From contig VZSF01005560.1 in NCBI GenBank assembly GCA_013398295.1, positions 62,001-126,000 on the forward strand: a DNA stretch of 64,000 nucleotides. The letters run 5' to 3'. Positions 1 to 12,959 of this stretch are shown piece by piece. The position numbers and the translations under genes are program-made. Within the stretch, counting starts at the first letter, position 1; each line of letters starts with the position of its first letter. Under the pieces are notes generated by a model that had not been told where the DNA came from, searched no databases, and was given only the letters and a program-made list of their open reading frames with translations. The DNA is from Chionis minor (Eukaryota; Chordata; Aves; Charadriiformes; Chionididae).

Positions 1-1078
1 TTTTCCACGAGGCTACGAGCAAAGACTGCAAACTGGTCATGCTTCCCTTTGCTCCCTGTCTGATAGTGCACCTACCTCTCCTCTGCAGAGAACCAGAGAC
101 ATTGCAGAGGAACAGTGCGCAGAAGGGGAGCAGCTAGTGCTGGGACAGGGAGTCCTGTCGGAATGGGAAAAGCAGACTCAATCCTCCTGCTCATGACCTT
201 CAGCGTAGGGTTGAAGGCCTGTGGGAGCAGTGGTTCCTCTTCCTTCCCCAGCGAGATCAGATTGGCAGGGAAGCTGTCAGAAACCTTATTGATCGCTTAT
301 TCAGAAAGTTAGATAATGTCAGGAAAGTTGCAATACCTTGTTCTTCTCTTTGTATTGAAGTCATGAAAGAATGAAATGTTTCTCTGCCCTGAGAGGAGTC
401 CTAGCTCAGTGATTCTCAGCTTGCTTTTTTTTTTTTTTTTTTTTTAAAAGTGGGTACACTACTAGTTTTCTAGTTTGTCTATACTGAGTTTAAACCTATT
501 GTCAGCAAGCTTGCCTTTCTTAAGTATTTTTTTGTGAAACCCTTAGAAGAAATCACCACAGCTACAGGGATCTACAGCTTGGAGGCTGAATAGCACGAGC
601 CTGTACAAAAAGGTGGTGTTCCTCTTGCAGCTCCTGCCTACAGAGAAGCTGAACATACTGTTTATGCTTTCTCTTTGGGGATGACGTGCATTGCCTGCCA
701 GCTGCATCTACTGGGACTGGCAACACAGACCTACGGCATGATTACCCAGGCCACAGCGTCAGGGGACTCAAGAAAGGTGAAAAGGGCATCACATGGTGCC
801 TATTCCTGTAAAGTCCCCGGGGAGGACTGCAACCTGGCTGACTGTTCACAGGGGTGAGAGTTGGATTCCTTATGCAGCCTCTTCACCACCATTTCTAAAC
901 ACAGTCTGGCATCCTGTCTGGCACCCAAGCGTGCTGTGAGTACAAAAGGAGGTGCAATGAAGTGAATTGGAAACTGGATGTCAGCTCCATATGCTATGTA
1001 AACTCTGACCCAAACTAAACTACAAAGACATCCTAAATCAGTCTGCTGACCTTTTAATAACCAATTCCCTGCACTTAT
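1..1078. other. Unique sequence, no gene recognised
   Basis: No reading frame here resembles a known protein family, and no RNA gene is evident. The open frames are short (under 100 codons), lie on both strands and have no convincing splice context. The only distinct element is a long poly-T run at 425-445. The stretch ends at the first CR1 tail. Confidence 0.6.
425..445. repeat. Poly-T homopolymer (21 T)
   Basis: This is an uninterrupted run of T followed by AAAAG. Read on the minus strand it is poly-A. I looked to its right for the body of a minus-strand retrocopy and recognised none, so I call it a simple repeat. Confidence 0.9.
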
Positions 1079-1217
1079 ATCCTTGGAAATATTCAAGGTC
1101 AGGTTGGACGGGGCTCTGAGAAACCTGATCTAGTCCCTGCTCATTGCAGGGTGGTTGGACTAGATGACCTTTAAAGGTCCCTTCCAACCCAAACTATTCT
1201 ATGATTCTATGATTCTA
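1079..1217 (+). mobile_element. CR1 LINE, 5'-truncated 3' end
   Basis: This short CR1 retrotransposon tail is in sense orientation. It starts inside the last codons of ORF2 (CCTTGGAAATATTCAAGG matches the SLEIF-type coding end). It runs through the 3' UTR with GGTCCCTTCCAACCCAAAC and ends in the tandem ATTCTATG units characteristic of avian CR1. Severe 5' truncation is usual for CR1 and leaves no coding capacity. I saw no target-site duplication, as is typical for CR1. Confidence 0.93.
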
Positions 1218-4200
1218 CACCACTCCAGAAGCACTTCTAGAGAGATGTAAAAGGCCCAATCCTGTTTCTGATTTAAATGAGCAGGAGTTTTTGTCTGTCT
1301 GTTCCAGTGGAACAAACCAAGTTTCTAGCTTGAGTTGATAATATTTAAAGCATCATTAACAAAGACAGTAGAGCTATAAATCAGAGGGATTAAAATACTG
1401 TTTTTCAGAAACTCATATTTCAGGCCAAAAATTTTACAAGTATGGATTTTGAATTACTGGATTGTCTGGTCCTATGTGTGCTTCAGGTCCTCAGGTCCTG
1501 TGTTTCTGGATCTAGACACAGGACTTTTCACTGGGGCTTTTTTTGGTTGATTCTTTTTAAATTTTTTTTTTAATTTATTTTTTTAACTGAGATTTTTCAT
1601 TTAAATGGTGATTGATTGTGAAGAGGCTATGACATGTCAAATGTTGAGACATTTCTCTTGGGGATCTTTTTGAAGCACTGTAGGAAGTATTGCCTTCAGG
1701 TGAAGTTGACTTCCCTAAATTTAAGATACCACAATGGATGATGTGAGTGTCTGTTTCAGCAGAAAGCCATCTGGGTCATTTTAAATCACCAAGGAAGGTT
1801 ATTCTTAAACCAGTTCTGTAGGAGGACACCTGCCCAGGCCCCAGGGGTATGCGCCTAGGCTCATTTTTAATTTGAATTGTTTTGAAGGAGAGCTAGTCAG
1901 AATCTGAAAATATTTGATGGTGATTAAGTTTAGAATTCATGGATAATTAGCCAGGTGAAAAAAAGCTACCTGCAGATGCTGAATTCAGCATATGTCAGTA
2001 AAGCTCCAAAGACACATCCTTTCTATAGTCTTCAGAGCTGCTTTTCTGGGGTTGTCATACAATATTTTGGGAAGACACTGCCTGAGTACAAAGTACGGTA
2101 GGCAAAGATAAGACAGAACATCAGGGCTCTCCTTAGAGATATCTCTTATTCCTCTGACCTTGTGGAGCCACCTTTATAGAGCTATTCAATTTTTCAGAAA
2201 TCTATTCCCAGGTAGAAAAGAGCAGTTCCTACTGGGAGTTTTGCTGTGCTCCAAGAAACTTCTGTCAAGTTACTGAATAGTGGGGAAGTTCCTAATTGCT
2301 TTTAACCATCTCTTCCCCCCTCCCCTCCTGCTTTGTTACCTTTTGTCTGCTTTTGACTCCTGAGATATTCTGAAGAGCCTCTCACCTCTCAGAGGAAGCA
2401 CTGGAGCTAATGCAAAGATCTCCACAGACAGTACTGTTTGCAGCACACATTCTTTATTGATCTTAACCCAAAGAAGCAAGCTACATATTCTCAAGCTCTA
2501 CCTCCTGGTAGCCTGTGGCTTAGCTATTTATATAACTACAAATAAAGAGTCACAGTTCCTATCTTTGTCCCTGCTGTACATGATTGTATTTTTATTTAGA
2601 TAGGATGCAATTCTGACTATATCATGGTCAGCAAGCAGCAGTACAGTGGCTCAACTGCTGTTCAAATGGATTTTGTTAACAACCTGCCTAACAGGTATAG
2701 GTGTTGCAGTGCTAACCAGCCCCACTTTGAAGCTGCCGAGCCTTTACACTGCTTCGCTCTTCCCTCTGTGAGCTGCTGCTTTGTCTCTCTGTTGGAAGGG
2801 ATCGGCAGCATTAGCTTCACCCGATGAACAAAACAAATCCAAAAAGCTTTTTAAATAGGATACATCCATATCCCAGATGGAGGTGGCACTGCAGAAAGTG
2901 AGGTATCAATAAATTAGCAAAATAAGCATGATTGCCCTGTCCGATACTGAAGAAAAAGGGGTTAATCCTCTTTTAAGGTGAAGACAAATTCTCTTTGGTT
3001 ATATGGGCAGAGGAGGGACGGAGGGGCAGTAATGACCCTGGCTGCAGAATTAGCGGTGCTGCTACTGGAAGACTGCCTGCGCTTCAAAAGCACGGTGAAG
3101 AACTGAAGAAAATTCAGACAAGAGCTGCATAAACGGCTTGAGATCTGCAAAAGCAGGCTTTTTAATGAGAAACTAGGGATGCTTGATACATATTCAATCA
3201 CCAGCTCAAGGCTCATTAGTCGAGTAGGCAGACGTTAATTTTGACATCCCAAGGCTGACTGAGCGGAGCCTGGTTTCTTCCGATGTGGAAGTTATGTGGA
3301 GCCTGAGCTGCAAAAGCAAGACAGATCTGGGGTTTGGGCATGCATCTCCTCCTGCTCCTGGGGGACACAAGGAATGGGGCCGATGACTGCTGCTCTGGAA
3401 AGGGGCTTTTTCTGACCCCAGCAGTATTTGTTATCCCATAAATTATTGCTTTTCTCAGGAAAGGCAGAAACCTGGCGGTTTTACATGGTCCTAGACATGT
3501 AAATGCGAATGTTTGTGATGCTATTGCCTTTTTGGTGACCTTCTCTATGCTGCCTCAGAAACTACTTAATCTGTCTGAGTCTAAGGGGACATTCCCACAA
3601 CTCTGAAGGGGACTAGGATGGTACCTAGGTCTCCCAACACAGAGCTGGAACATGGCCAGGGCATACTTAGCAGAGCAGGCCCTCAGCGTACTCTGAGGAG
3701 TGAACTAGCCTTGTGGTGTGTACTCACTTTTTTCTCTCTTGGGACAAAGTTTTATCTTCTATAAGAAATTTCTCCTTTGAAATATTCTTGGGAGCCCAGA
3801 CAGATCTAATCTTTCTTCCTGAAACTTATTCTTTTGCTTCATTATCTAAGAGACCATCTGATCATTCTTCTCAATTAAAATAAGTGTTTTTACTTCAGCT
3901 CCTTGGAGATGCAAATGTCTCTTGCTAGAGTAAAGTCCTTGACTAGCTAATTAATAACTCTTTGCTTCTATGAGTAGGGAAAGCTCTCCCTATCCCTCCT
4001 CCCTTTTTGACGCTGACATGGTGAAATGTATCTTCAACTTACTTTATATTCTCTAACACTAGGTATATGACAAACATGTCCAGTATGAATATCTAACCAT
4101 GATAAATAGGATCCTCAGCAGACACTATGGTGATTAATCACTTTGGGGTGATGGGACCCCAACAAGCTTCTACTAAACATGTGTGGCAGTCTCCCATTGC

Positions 4201-6933
4201 AGAGTTATATCCAAGGAGGACAGAATGATGTGATAGACTCAAAAGATTTTGATATTTCAGTGACTCTGTGAAGGCAGACAATTAGCTATTGTTGTAGCAC
4301 CATAAACAGAGTGGAAAGTTCAGAAACAAGGTTGTATCATTATGTAAACCATATCCAGTGTCAGCAACAGCGTTATTGAATCTTACATAGCTTTGTTAGC
4401 TGAGGCAATTCCAGGCAAGCACAGAAGTAGCTACTCCTCTGTAAAAGCTTTGGTGTAAACTGTGTACTTTATGTCCTAACTTTTATTCCTGTCTCAGATG
4501 GAGGTGTTTTTCAGAATTAGCAGGCATGCAATTCAGTAAATGTATTACTGGAACTATCATGCTTAAGAGTGCTTATTATAAATAGAGTTGCTGAGGGGTT
4601 TTTTTGCACTGGGAGTTTAGTGACATTGTTAAGAGCGTTGTACCATCATCTATGTGCTGTTTCTGTCTGCATGGTATTGTCATAGGGAAGTTCAGATTAT
4701 TAAAGGAATATTAAGATTCTGGCTTTTTTCTCCAGATTTTTTTCTAACATCAGCAGACAAAATAGATCTTGGCTTAACAAATTGTGTACCCTAGTGCATC
4801 AGTATTCAGCTGTGCTGGTTTGGGGTAACAAATTACTCTCACCTCAGATTTCTCTGGATCTTTCCTGAGCTGAAGCCTCTTAGCTTATTTCTTTATAGTC
4901 TTTCCAACTTTTGCAATGTAGGCAGCACAATAAAATCTTAAAGAAAGTGGGATATTTGTCTTTGTTCTTTACGTACTGAAGAGATTTCTGCATGAACTAG
5001 CAGAGCCATGCAGCAAGCTACCTGCAGTCCCCATTTGGTAACAGGGACCACTTCAACTACAGGCAGAGCGGACAGTGCCAGGGTGGCCCATCTGCCCCTG
5101 TCACCTCTCCCTAAGCTTTGCAAAACCAGCTGGCTGCTGCCACCAGGGAAGGGCTGGTGGTGATTTCACGGGCTTCCTGCAGCGGCAATTACTCTCCTGT
5201 GACAGCAAGCCTGGCTCCTTGCTCTCTGCTTCTTGCAGAGAGGGTGGCCCCATGCCCCAGCGTCAGAGGGACCAAGAGAAAGTAGAGAAGACACACAGAA
5301 AAATCATGCACACGCTCACACGCGGATGAACTTTAAACCCATTTGCGCACGTCAGCATGCAAACAACTTTAAAAAGTATGGTATAGCCACCTAATTATTA
5401 AGCAAGATGCGTATTTTTGAAGGCTGAATCTTGTGGAGGCATAAAAGACCCATTGACATTTTTTTGTCCTTTTTCTTGTTTTAAAGAGCAGCTAAATTCT
5501 GTTGACCTTTTTATGCGATTGAATTAAAAAGTTTTAAAGCCCCAGAATTTGTTTTTTTAAAGTCAATCAAAATTTTGGCATTTCAGTATATCTGGCATTT
5601 CAGTATTCTAATTTTCATCACCATAAAGATCAATACTACCGTCCATCTCAGTTTATGGTACTTTATTTCCTCCAGAAGATGACTTGAGTGTCAGAGTAGA
5701 TCTCTAGATCTCTGCCAAGCAAGATTTCAATAAGAAACATTGGGAAATATTTGTTGTGACTGATTATTAGATATCACTGATTTTGATGCGACACCCTGGC
5801 TTCATTTCTCTCCAGCCTTTCACAGCAATATGTGTGGGAGCTCATGGGCCTAATAGCAAACAAATTCTGTAGCAGACAAGTTACCTAATTTATTGAGGTT
5901 TTAGATGACATAATTCTGAGAGATGGTTTTCTGAAATAAAATGCCATCTGCTTCTACTTGCTCTTCCTTGTTTCCTTCTCTAAGAAAACACTGAGAAAAC
6001 ATGCTTGTTCTGAAAGGTAGTTCCTTTGAGGCCCGTTATTTTCCTTCATCTCTCTAAAAAGACAAGATATGAATTTGTTAGTGAGCTACCAGACAATTCA
6101 ATATACAGCGCACCCAAGGAGCCAAATAAATGCCTTTCATTTGATACATCTTGATGCAGCTGAAAGTTTGAGTTTTGAAGTCAGATTTACCAGAAGGTTT
6201 CTGGGGCCACAGCCAGGAGCTGCTAACAGTTGTATTCTCAAATGATCTTCCCTGTTTTCTCCAAGGGGGAGATGTTCACATTTTGTAACACCACGGTGTG
6301 CATTGCAGCCCCCTTATTAATGTGATAGGGGCTAAGACACATTCTGGTAAAAAAGACTCAGATTAAAACAAGGTTTTTAAGCTTTTTTGTCTTCGCACCA
6401 GAACAGGATCATTTCACAGTGTTTCGACGCTACCAGCTGGCAGCCAAAAGATACATACACCAAATCAGCATCAGGGCTTTAATAGCTCATAATATTTTAA
6501 TGTTTTTAAATATATTAGATTATTGTAAGGGTACTAAAATATTCCAACATTGTTCTCAATTAATACATAAGAAAGATATTCCCTGCAATTTGCTCTTTCC
6601 ATACTCTGGAATTTTCCAGACCCTACCTTATTCTGAGGGGAAGATTTGGTTTTCCAAAGGCTTTTGCTATGTGTGCTTCTCGTTGAAAGGGAGCTGTAGT
6701 ATCTGCTCAGGGATCAATAACTGTGGGGCAATATTATCACACAAATACAAAGGGATCTGATTAGACAAGGGCTGCCTAATCTATGGTGTAGTTCAAACTA
6801 CAACTAACTTTATAGATGGTTTCAATTTAAAAGATCTTAATTCTATGTTAGGTTTGGATACCCATAGGAAAGCTAGTAAATTTAAACTGGTTATTCATTT
6901 CAACTTCACTCTTGATTGCTGAAGTCTATTTAA
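1218..6933. other. Unique AT-rich sequence, no gene recognised
   Basis: I recognise no coding exon, RNA gene or dispersed repeat here. The longest open frame (6419-6760, 113 codons on +) has no family resemblance, lies in AT-rich sequence, and is of a size expected by chance. A somewhat GC-richer patch at about 5040-5330 has overlapping short frames on both strands, which fits base composition rather than coding. A very short direct repeat lies at 5576-5606. Confidence 0.55.
5576..5606. repeat. Two-copy 14-bp direct repeat
   Basis: The 14-mer TGGCATTTCAGTAT occurs at 5576-5589 and again at 5593-5606 with no mismatch, giving a period of 17. It is probably a replication-slippage duplication. 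No functional meaning is implied. Confidence 0.85.
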
Positions 6934-6963
6934 AATGATGATGATGATGATAATAATAATATT
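6934..6963. repeat. (ATG)n/(ATA)n trinucleotide microsatellite
   Basis: About five ATG units grade into about four ATA units, followed by a very AT-rich run rich in TTAATA to about 6990. The change from GAT/ATG to AAT/ATA suggests point mutation followed by further slippage within the array. Confidence 0.88.
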
Positions 6964-9900
6964 AAAATTTTAATAATATAATTTTAATTTAGAGTTTCTC
7001 CCAAGGACTGAAGGGTTTGCCTTTTAAAAATCTCATGGTACAATTGAAATGAGGTCCATTATTTCAGAATTCAGAGCACAATGACAGAAAATTTCTATAT
7101 TCCATTACGTTGTTAAGGTCTTTTGATATTCAAGTTTACCACAATCAAACTTAAGGGGCAGACTGTGTGTAAAATGCTAGGTAATATTCTCCTAAGTGTG
7201 AGTATGAATTTCACATCCCTTACAACTGAGATGCATGAGATGCAGGCTTCAAATTATAGGAGCGTGTGCCTGGGAAGAAAAGTAGAGTAAGATTCTATGC
7301 GTTTGCTGCAATAAATTCATTTTATAGAAGGACTATACTCAGCGGAACATTATGAGGAACCCAAGGGCTTTATAAGTCCTTGGCTGCAAAGAGTTTGCCC
7401 CATGCTGGGCGCCCCTTTTGCCTGCAGCTCTCTCACAGTCAGAAGGGGCGAAACCAGAGAGCACCCTGGGCATGCTGGGTGAGAAATCCAAGTGTTGCAA
7501 GGAACACGGCGGCTGCAGAAATTGCCTGGGATTTAGAAAACGGAGGCTCAGGCTGAGGAAGTTGTGCCCACTTCAGAGTTGTGAGCATGTGCCTCCCCTG
7601 CAGCCAAGTGAGGCTGCACAGGGCTGCTGGTGGCTGGGCAGTCAGTGTCTGCAGACCTGGCTTGGTGGAGTCATCTTTTCTTAAGAACAACCAACACCTA
7701 CTTGTTGGCTAAAGGACACTCTATAGTCCAGCCACTGAGGTGGCATGTAGAAACTCACGATGTTAAATATTTAATACCCACCGTCATATTTTGACAGTAA
7801 TTCAAGCCCTTGTTGCCAGGCTCAGCAAAAAAGGTTAACAGCCGAATGGACGTGGAAAAGGGAGTGTCCTCTCACGTGTACAGATAGTCTGGTCAGTTCA
7901 AGGGCACAGATCTTTGAAGAGGCTGAAAAGTTTATGTTGCCTCTGTGTCTACTATGGATGTTTTGCAGATAAAGATAGAGTTCAGAATCCAGCTGCTGTC
8001 AATGGATTTTTCTAAGTACTAAATCTAGAGTGCTACACTTGGAAAAGTGCATTTATCATAGACAAAACTGAGTTTCTGGAAAACATTTATTAAAAAAGAC
8101 TGACTACAGCTTTCAGTAGGCTTGACAAGATTTCATATTTCACTTTTCATCTTTACCAAGTGCATTAATAGCTTTTAAGACTAAACGACATGAGTGCTAG
8201 ATATCTCAGCAGTGCATTAGAGATGGGGAAAGCAGAATTTTGTGGCTTTGTGTACATAGCTGGTGATCAAGAAAAAAAGCACACTGAGTAGGACTGTTTA
8301 AAAAATCAGGAGTTTCTCCCCAATTCAAAGAGATTTATAAAAAAGTTTGTGATTAAACAGCTGAAATTCAATTTAAATTTGCATTGCATGGCTCATATTT
8401 CTCTTTATATCCTAAATATTTGAAAATATCTTCTTCCTGAAAACATCTTCAAATCCAAAATCACCAAGGAATAAATTCTCAGGTTGTACTAATTAGCATG
8501 CATTTGTCACTACCACTTTCACCAGTTCACCATTTTTGCTATTTAGGATTTTTACTTGCCTGATCAGACACCGGAAACATATCATGTGGGCAAATATCCC
8601 GTAGTGAGCTGCAAAAGTGAACAATTTATGAATAACTCAAGCTCTGAAAAATCATTTATTCTCACTATCTTATGAACATTAAAAACAGCAATACTGAACT
8701 TGAACGACTAGTTCCAAACCCCTCAAAAAGCCCCGAATGCCAACAATACATCAAAGCAGTGAAGCAAGCAGCAAAAAATTACAATCTTGCCTAAAATCTT
8801 TTCCAAATGCAATCACTATTCAAAACTGATTAATGTTTTTACTAGGTTAATTTACCTAATTCTTAGCAGCCACTTGTGTCTTTCTGCTGTGGCTGGATGA
8901 TACGATATGGCTGGTTGCCTAAGACAACTAGGTGAAATAGAAATAGCTTCAAGTAAAATAATTTTTCCCGTCTGAGCCCCACATGAGCTCTGCCTGATCT
9001 TTCTTTCACTGAAGTTAAGACAGTAGTTTTTGTAGACGTTACATTTTTCATTCAGTTGCAGGAGACTATTTTAATGAGTTGCCCGAGGTGCAACATCTTT
9101 CCTTTGAAGCAAATTAAGCCACTTTCTACAACAAGATGTAGGGTTGGTTTGTGTGTGTGTGTGTGTTTACGTTATTGCCAGTATCACACTATTTTGTGTA
9201 CTTTTCCTACTACAGGTTGCTATTCCAGGCCCTGCACCAACACAGCTATTGGTCCAGGCCAGCAGGGGTGACTCACTTGCTGTGGGGGCTGAGAACATGG
9301 GAATGTGCCTGTCTTTCCGTATCATCCAGCTTAAGGCCAAGGAACAGGAATTCTGGGCTGAGCATTGGATCTCTGTACACAGAAGATGAGGCACACCTGG
9401 GAATCAGGCAGCAGGACTGATGTTCCACACTGAGTACAAGCAGGTTGTTCCTGGGAGAGTGAGCTTGGTATGTGGGTGAGGCGGCTTCCAGGGAAGGAAG
9501 TAGTTGTTTCCTGGAGCAGCTTGCACTCTAGGTGAGTTATAGTGAATTATTTTAGCAGTTTGAATAACTGAACCAGAACAGTTTGCCTCCAGCAGAGTCT
9601 TTCAATGCTAAGAAACAGCCATTTGGTTTCATGTTCTTCAGACCAAGCACACTGCCCCTGCAGAGAGGCAGGACTTCTCACGGTTTGGGATTAAGGTCTG
9701 CTTTTGTCCGCTTTCTATAGGAATAAGGAAAATTTTTTTTGCATCTGATTGTGACAGTGAGCTCTGCCTAAAGGATATGCATAAAGATCACCATGTTTCC
9801 ACCAGTGTGCTCAAAGCAGATAAACGAGTGTGTTCTCCACTGTGGCAGATCTGGTCTCAAACAGGGATAAAACGAGTTTGGTGGACATTCCCCACAGGAC

Positions 9901-12900
9901 ACACATTCAACTTTGCAATGACATGGTCGTCAATAATCATCAGTCATCAGTCTCAGCCCACCTGGTGAGTTGTTCAGAGAGGGAATATAAAGGCATTTGC
10001 TGAACGGGACTAAAAATCATTTACACGGTGAAAGACTAAAGTGACTGGTAAGGTTGTACTTGAATATTCCAAACACCACCTGCCCACCAACCAGGTGCAA
10101 TATATTGTGTCCTTCCTTTGTTCTCCGTAACATTCTGAACGGCAGCTTTTGAGAGGGCAGGCACTTTATGGAAGTTTTGCAGATGTTTTTCCTTCCTTAA
10201 GTCTCACCGAGATAGAGTAGGAATACACTAGTATTCCACTTGAGTACATTTTATTTCTATTGTATTAGAATCCACTGTAAAGAGTTATGTTAGAGTGATT
10301 TCATTTTTTCAACAAACCTACTCACCATCTGCATTTGGCAAAACTCGTTGACATCAGTCTTTGTTGCTTAGCAATAAATACTTGTGCTGACTCCAGTCAC
10401 AAAGAGTATTCATTACTTTGTCATTCAGACACTTTACACAGCCTTTATGGCTTCAGAAATCATTTATTTACGCTGGCCTTCTTGGAAGAGAGGGGGAAGA
10501 GCTGAAAAACAAATGTGTAGAATGAGAGGAAAGGCACACAGATCTTGAAAGGTGTTGGACATGGATAGCAAAGAACCTGTAGTAGATCCACAAGCTCAAT
10601 AAAGAGGAGAAAAATACCTAAAAGAAATCAATGCAATGCTATTAATATAAAATATTAAAACAGTTCTAGAGTTTGCCAGACATCAACAATCTTGAACGCT
10701 ATTAAAGTGTATGTTTTGCAATGGCATCAATGATCACATTTCATCAATATGTGCTAATCGGGATGTACTAATCAGCAAGAATATCTGATATAAGAATGTG
10801 CTCTGTGCTTATATTCTGAGTCCGTGTGTAATCAGAAGGTGTTCTAATTTGAGCAAACTATCTAGAAAATTTACATTTCTATAGAGTTCTATGATAATTG
10901 TCTTGTTACTCATAACTTCAGAATTATTTGAATTTGAGAATAACTTTTATAGTTAACATTAGCTCAGAATTGAACTGTGTTGAAACCTTTGAGGAAAGTT
11001 TTTATTTATAGAAACTTAGTAGAAAAGTGCTTAAACCTGCACAATTATAATTGCTTTGCTCATTTAGCAGTCACTATGTTCCACTTCTGTTTAGATGTCT
11101 AATTGTAAGGTATTAACCTTTGGCACTCAGACCAGAAACAAATTGGACTAGGAGGCTCCAAAAAGGCAAAATTAGAATTGAAAATGAAATGGGTCAGTTG
11201 TTATAGAGCATGTTACATTTAATAGATGAACAAGCTAACAAATGAATATGACAATGAGTCATCTGAAGTCAGAAAACAGCATACTGTTGGAATGTCAGAT
11301 GATTTATAAAACACTTAGTCTTTGCTTTTATTTGTGGACACATTATGCAAAATAAGTTGAACATTTTATGTGGGTAACAGCAAAAATGCAGAAAAAAGCA
11401 GAATATATGATATCAAATCTGTCATGGACAGAATGTCCACTGCAAAACGTACAAAATACTTGCCATATTTTTCAGGAGACAACAAAGAAAACTTCCCAAA
11501 GCTGAACTTCATTCAAGAACTGAATTTGGGACTCAAAATCTCTTTTTGCTTTAAACATGATGACTTTGGTTCTGATCTGCCAATAGAATTTTTTGCTTTC
11601 GGTCTTAAGCAAAATCATAATAAAAGTAGTCAAGAACTAGGAACTGGGCATTTAGAGTTAGGCTGCTGGTGAGGTACAGTGACCTTAAGAGATACCCCAA
11701 TCACATATACATGAGAGATTGCGCCTAAACAGCTGATGAGGCATGTTTAAAGACCACAGCTGCTGTGCAGCCTTCAAGACCAGAATGAGAGACTGGAAAG
11801 TGAACGTTGCTACAAAAGTCATGCTCTTTCAAAACGTGCAGCAAGCTGAGGAGGAAAAGTGCCTCTTTCATGTCAGCCTTAAGTCAAAACATAATTCAAG
11901 TTCCCGGCTTTGAAGGGACAATGCCACCACATCAGTGCAATACTGACCTGAATTGCTTTGGGAGGGGCAAGATCACATTGCCCAGACACTGACACAGAAA
12001 TCCGGATTTGGAGCCTCAAATGGCTGCTCCTGCCCACCAGGATTTGCCGTGGGAGTCTGTAAGGCAGCAATGCGTTGTGTTGCATGGCCATGCTCAGCCT
12101 GCTGAAGTGCTGTGAAACAGGGAACCTTTATAGCTGCCTGAATGGATGTTCAGTTCAAACACACGCAGCCGTTAAGTGCTGCAGACTTGAAAGTCTGACC
12201 CTCAGCCCTTTTGGAAATGTCTCCTATTAAATACAACACACTGCTGAACTAGAAAGCGAATCATAAAGGGAGCTGTGCTGAAACAACAAGAGAAAACTTT
12301 TTTGCTTCAATATGAAGGAGAAAAATGTAAAAGCAACTGGACAGAAGGGAAAAAAAAAACTAATCAAAAAGTCACATTCTGACAAAAAATATTATTTGAA
12401 AGATGACAGATGTCACTGAGGAGTCAGAGGCTGGGAATAACAAGAAATCTAAGGCTCCTCTTTTGGCAAGGCTGATATTCTTCAATACTCAAGAGCATCT
12501 GTAAATGTTTTCTCAAGGAAAATGCTGACTTTTCTAAAAATGCAGTCAATGTAGGAGGAACAGTGTATTCTCAGTGAATGATGGGTTAGGCTCTGCGGTC
12601 CTGACAAATCCAAGATCAAGTTGAATGACCAATTGCCTAGATACAGGCTTGGAACAGCTCCATCTCTGCAGCACTGATTATATTGACATTTCTCTTTCCT
12701 CTTCTGCTCCTTCCCTCTCTCTCCAGGATGTGTTCTTCTCTTTGCCTGTTTCTAGTTACTTTTTCACTATTTTTGCGTGATAAAGGAAGGCTCAAGCAGA
12801 AACATTAAACACTATTTTGAGGAAGAAATAAACCCCATGTCAAATTCCAAATCCTACATCACTTAGACAGCTCTGAAATCATGTAGAAAAGTACCACCCA

Positions 12901-12926
12901 ACTCAGTCTGAAGTGGGCCAGAAGCC
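6964..12926. other. Unique sequence, no gene recognised
   Basis: Nothing in this stretch resembles a known gene. A GT microsatellite lies at about 9150-9168. Overlapping open frames around 7418-7690 and 9056-9420 occur on both strands and share no protein-like pattern, so I treat them as chance. The 100-codon frame at 11370-11672 has no recognisable domain and no upstream acceptor that I trust. Confidence 0.55.
9150..9168. repeat. (GT)n dinucleotide microsatellite
   Basis: Eight to nine uninterrupted GT units lie between GGTT and TTTACG. The array is short and potentially polymorphic. Confidence 0.88.
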
Positions 12927-12959
12927 TTTTTTTTTTTTTTTTGGTTTGTTTTTTTTTTG
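12927..12959. repeat. T-rich simple repeat
   Basis: Sixteen T, then GGTTTG, then ten T. This is a low-complexity tract with no attached recognisable retrocopy on either side. Confidence 0.88.

Noticed and set aside
4811..4930. TGTGCTGGTTTGGGG, resembling the start of an avian LTR
   Set aside because: Only about 15 bases match. The following sequence does not follow any LTR block order that I recognise, and there is no matching right end.
6419..6760. 113-codon plus-strand open frame
   Set aside because: It lies in AT-rich sequence with no recognised domain, plausible promoter or splice context. The length is compatible with chance in 64 kb.
9256..9275. CTCF-like CCAGCAGGGGTGAC followed by an AP-1-like TGACTCA
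   Set aside because: The match to the CTCF core is imperfect and short motifs of this kind arise often by chance. No supporting context was seen.
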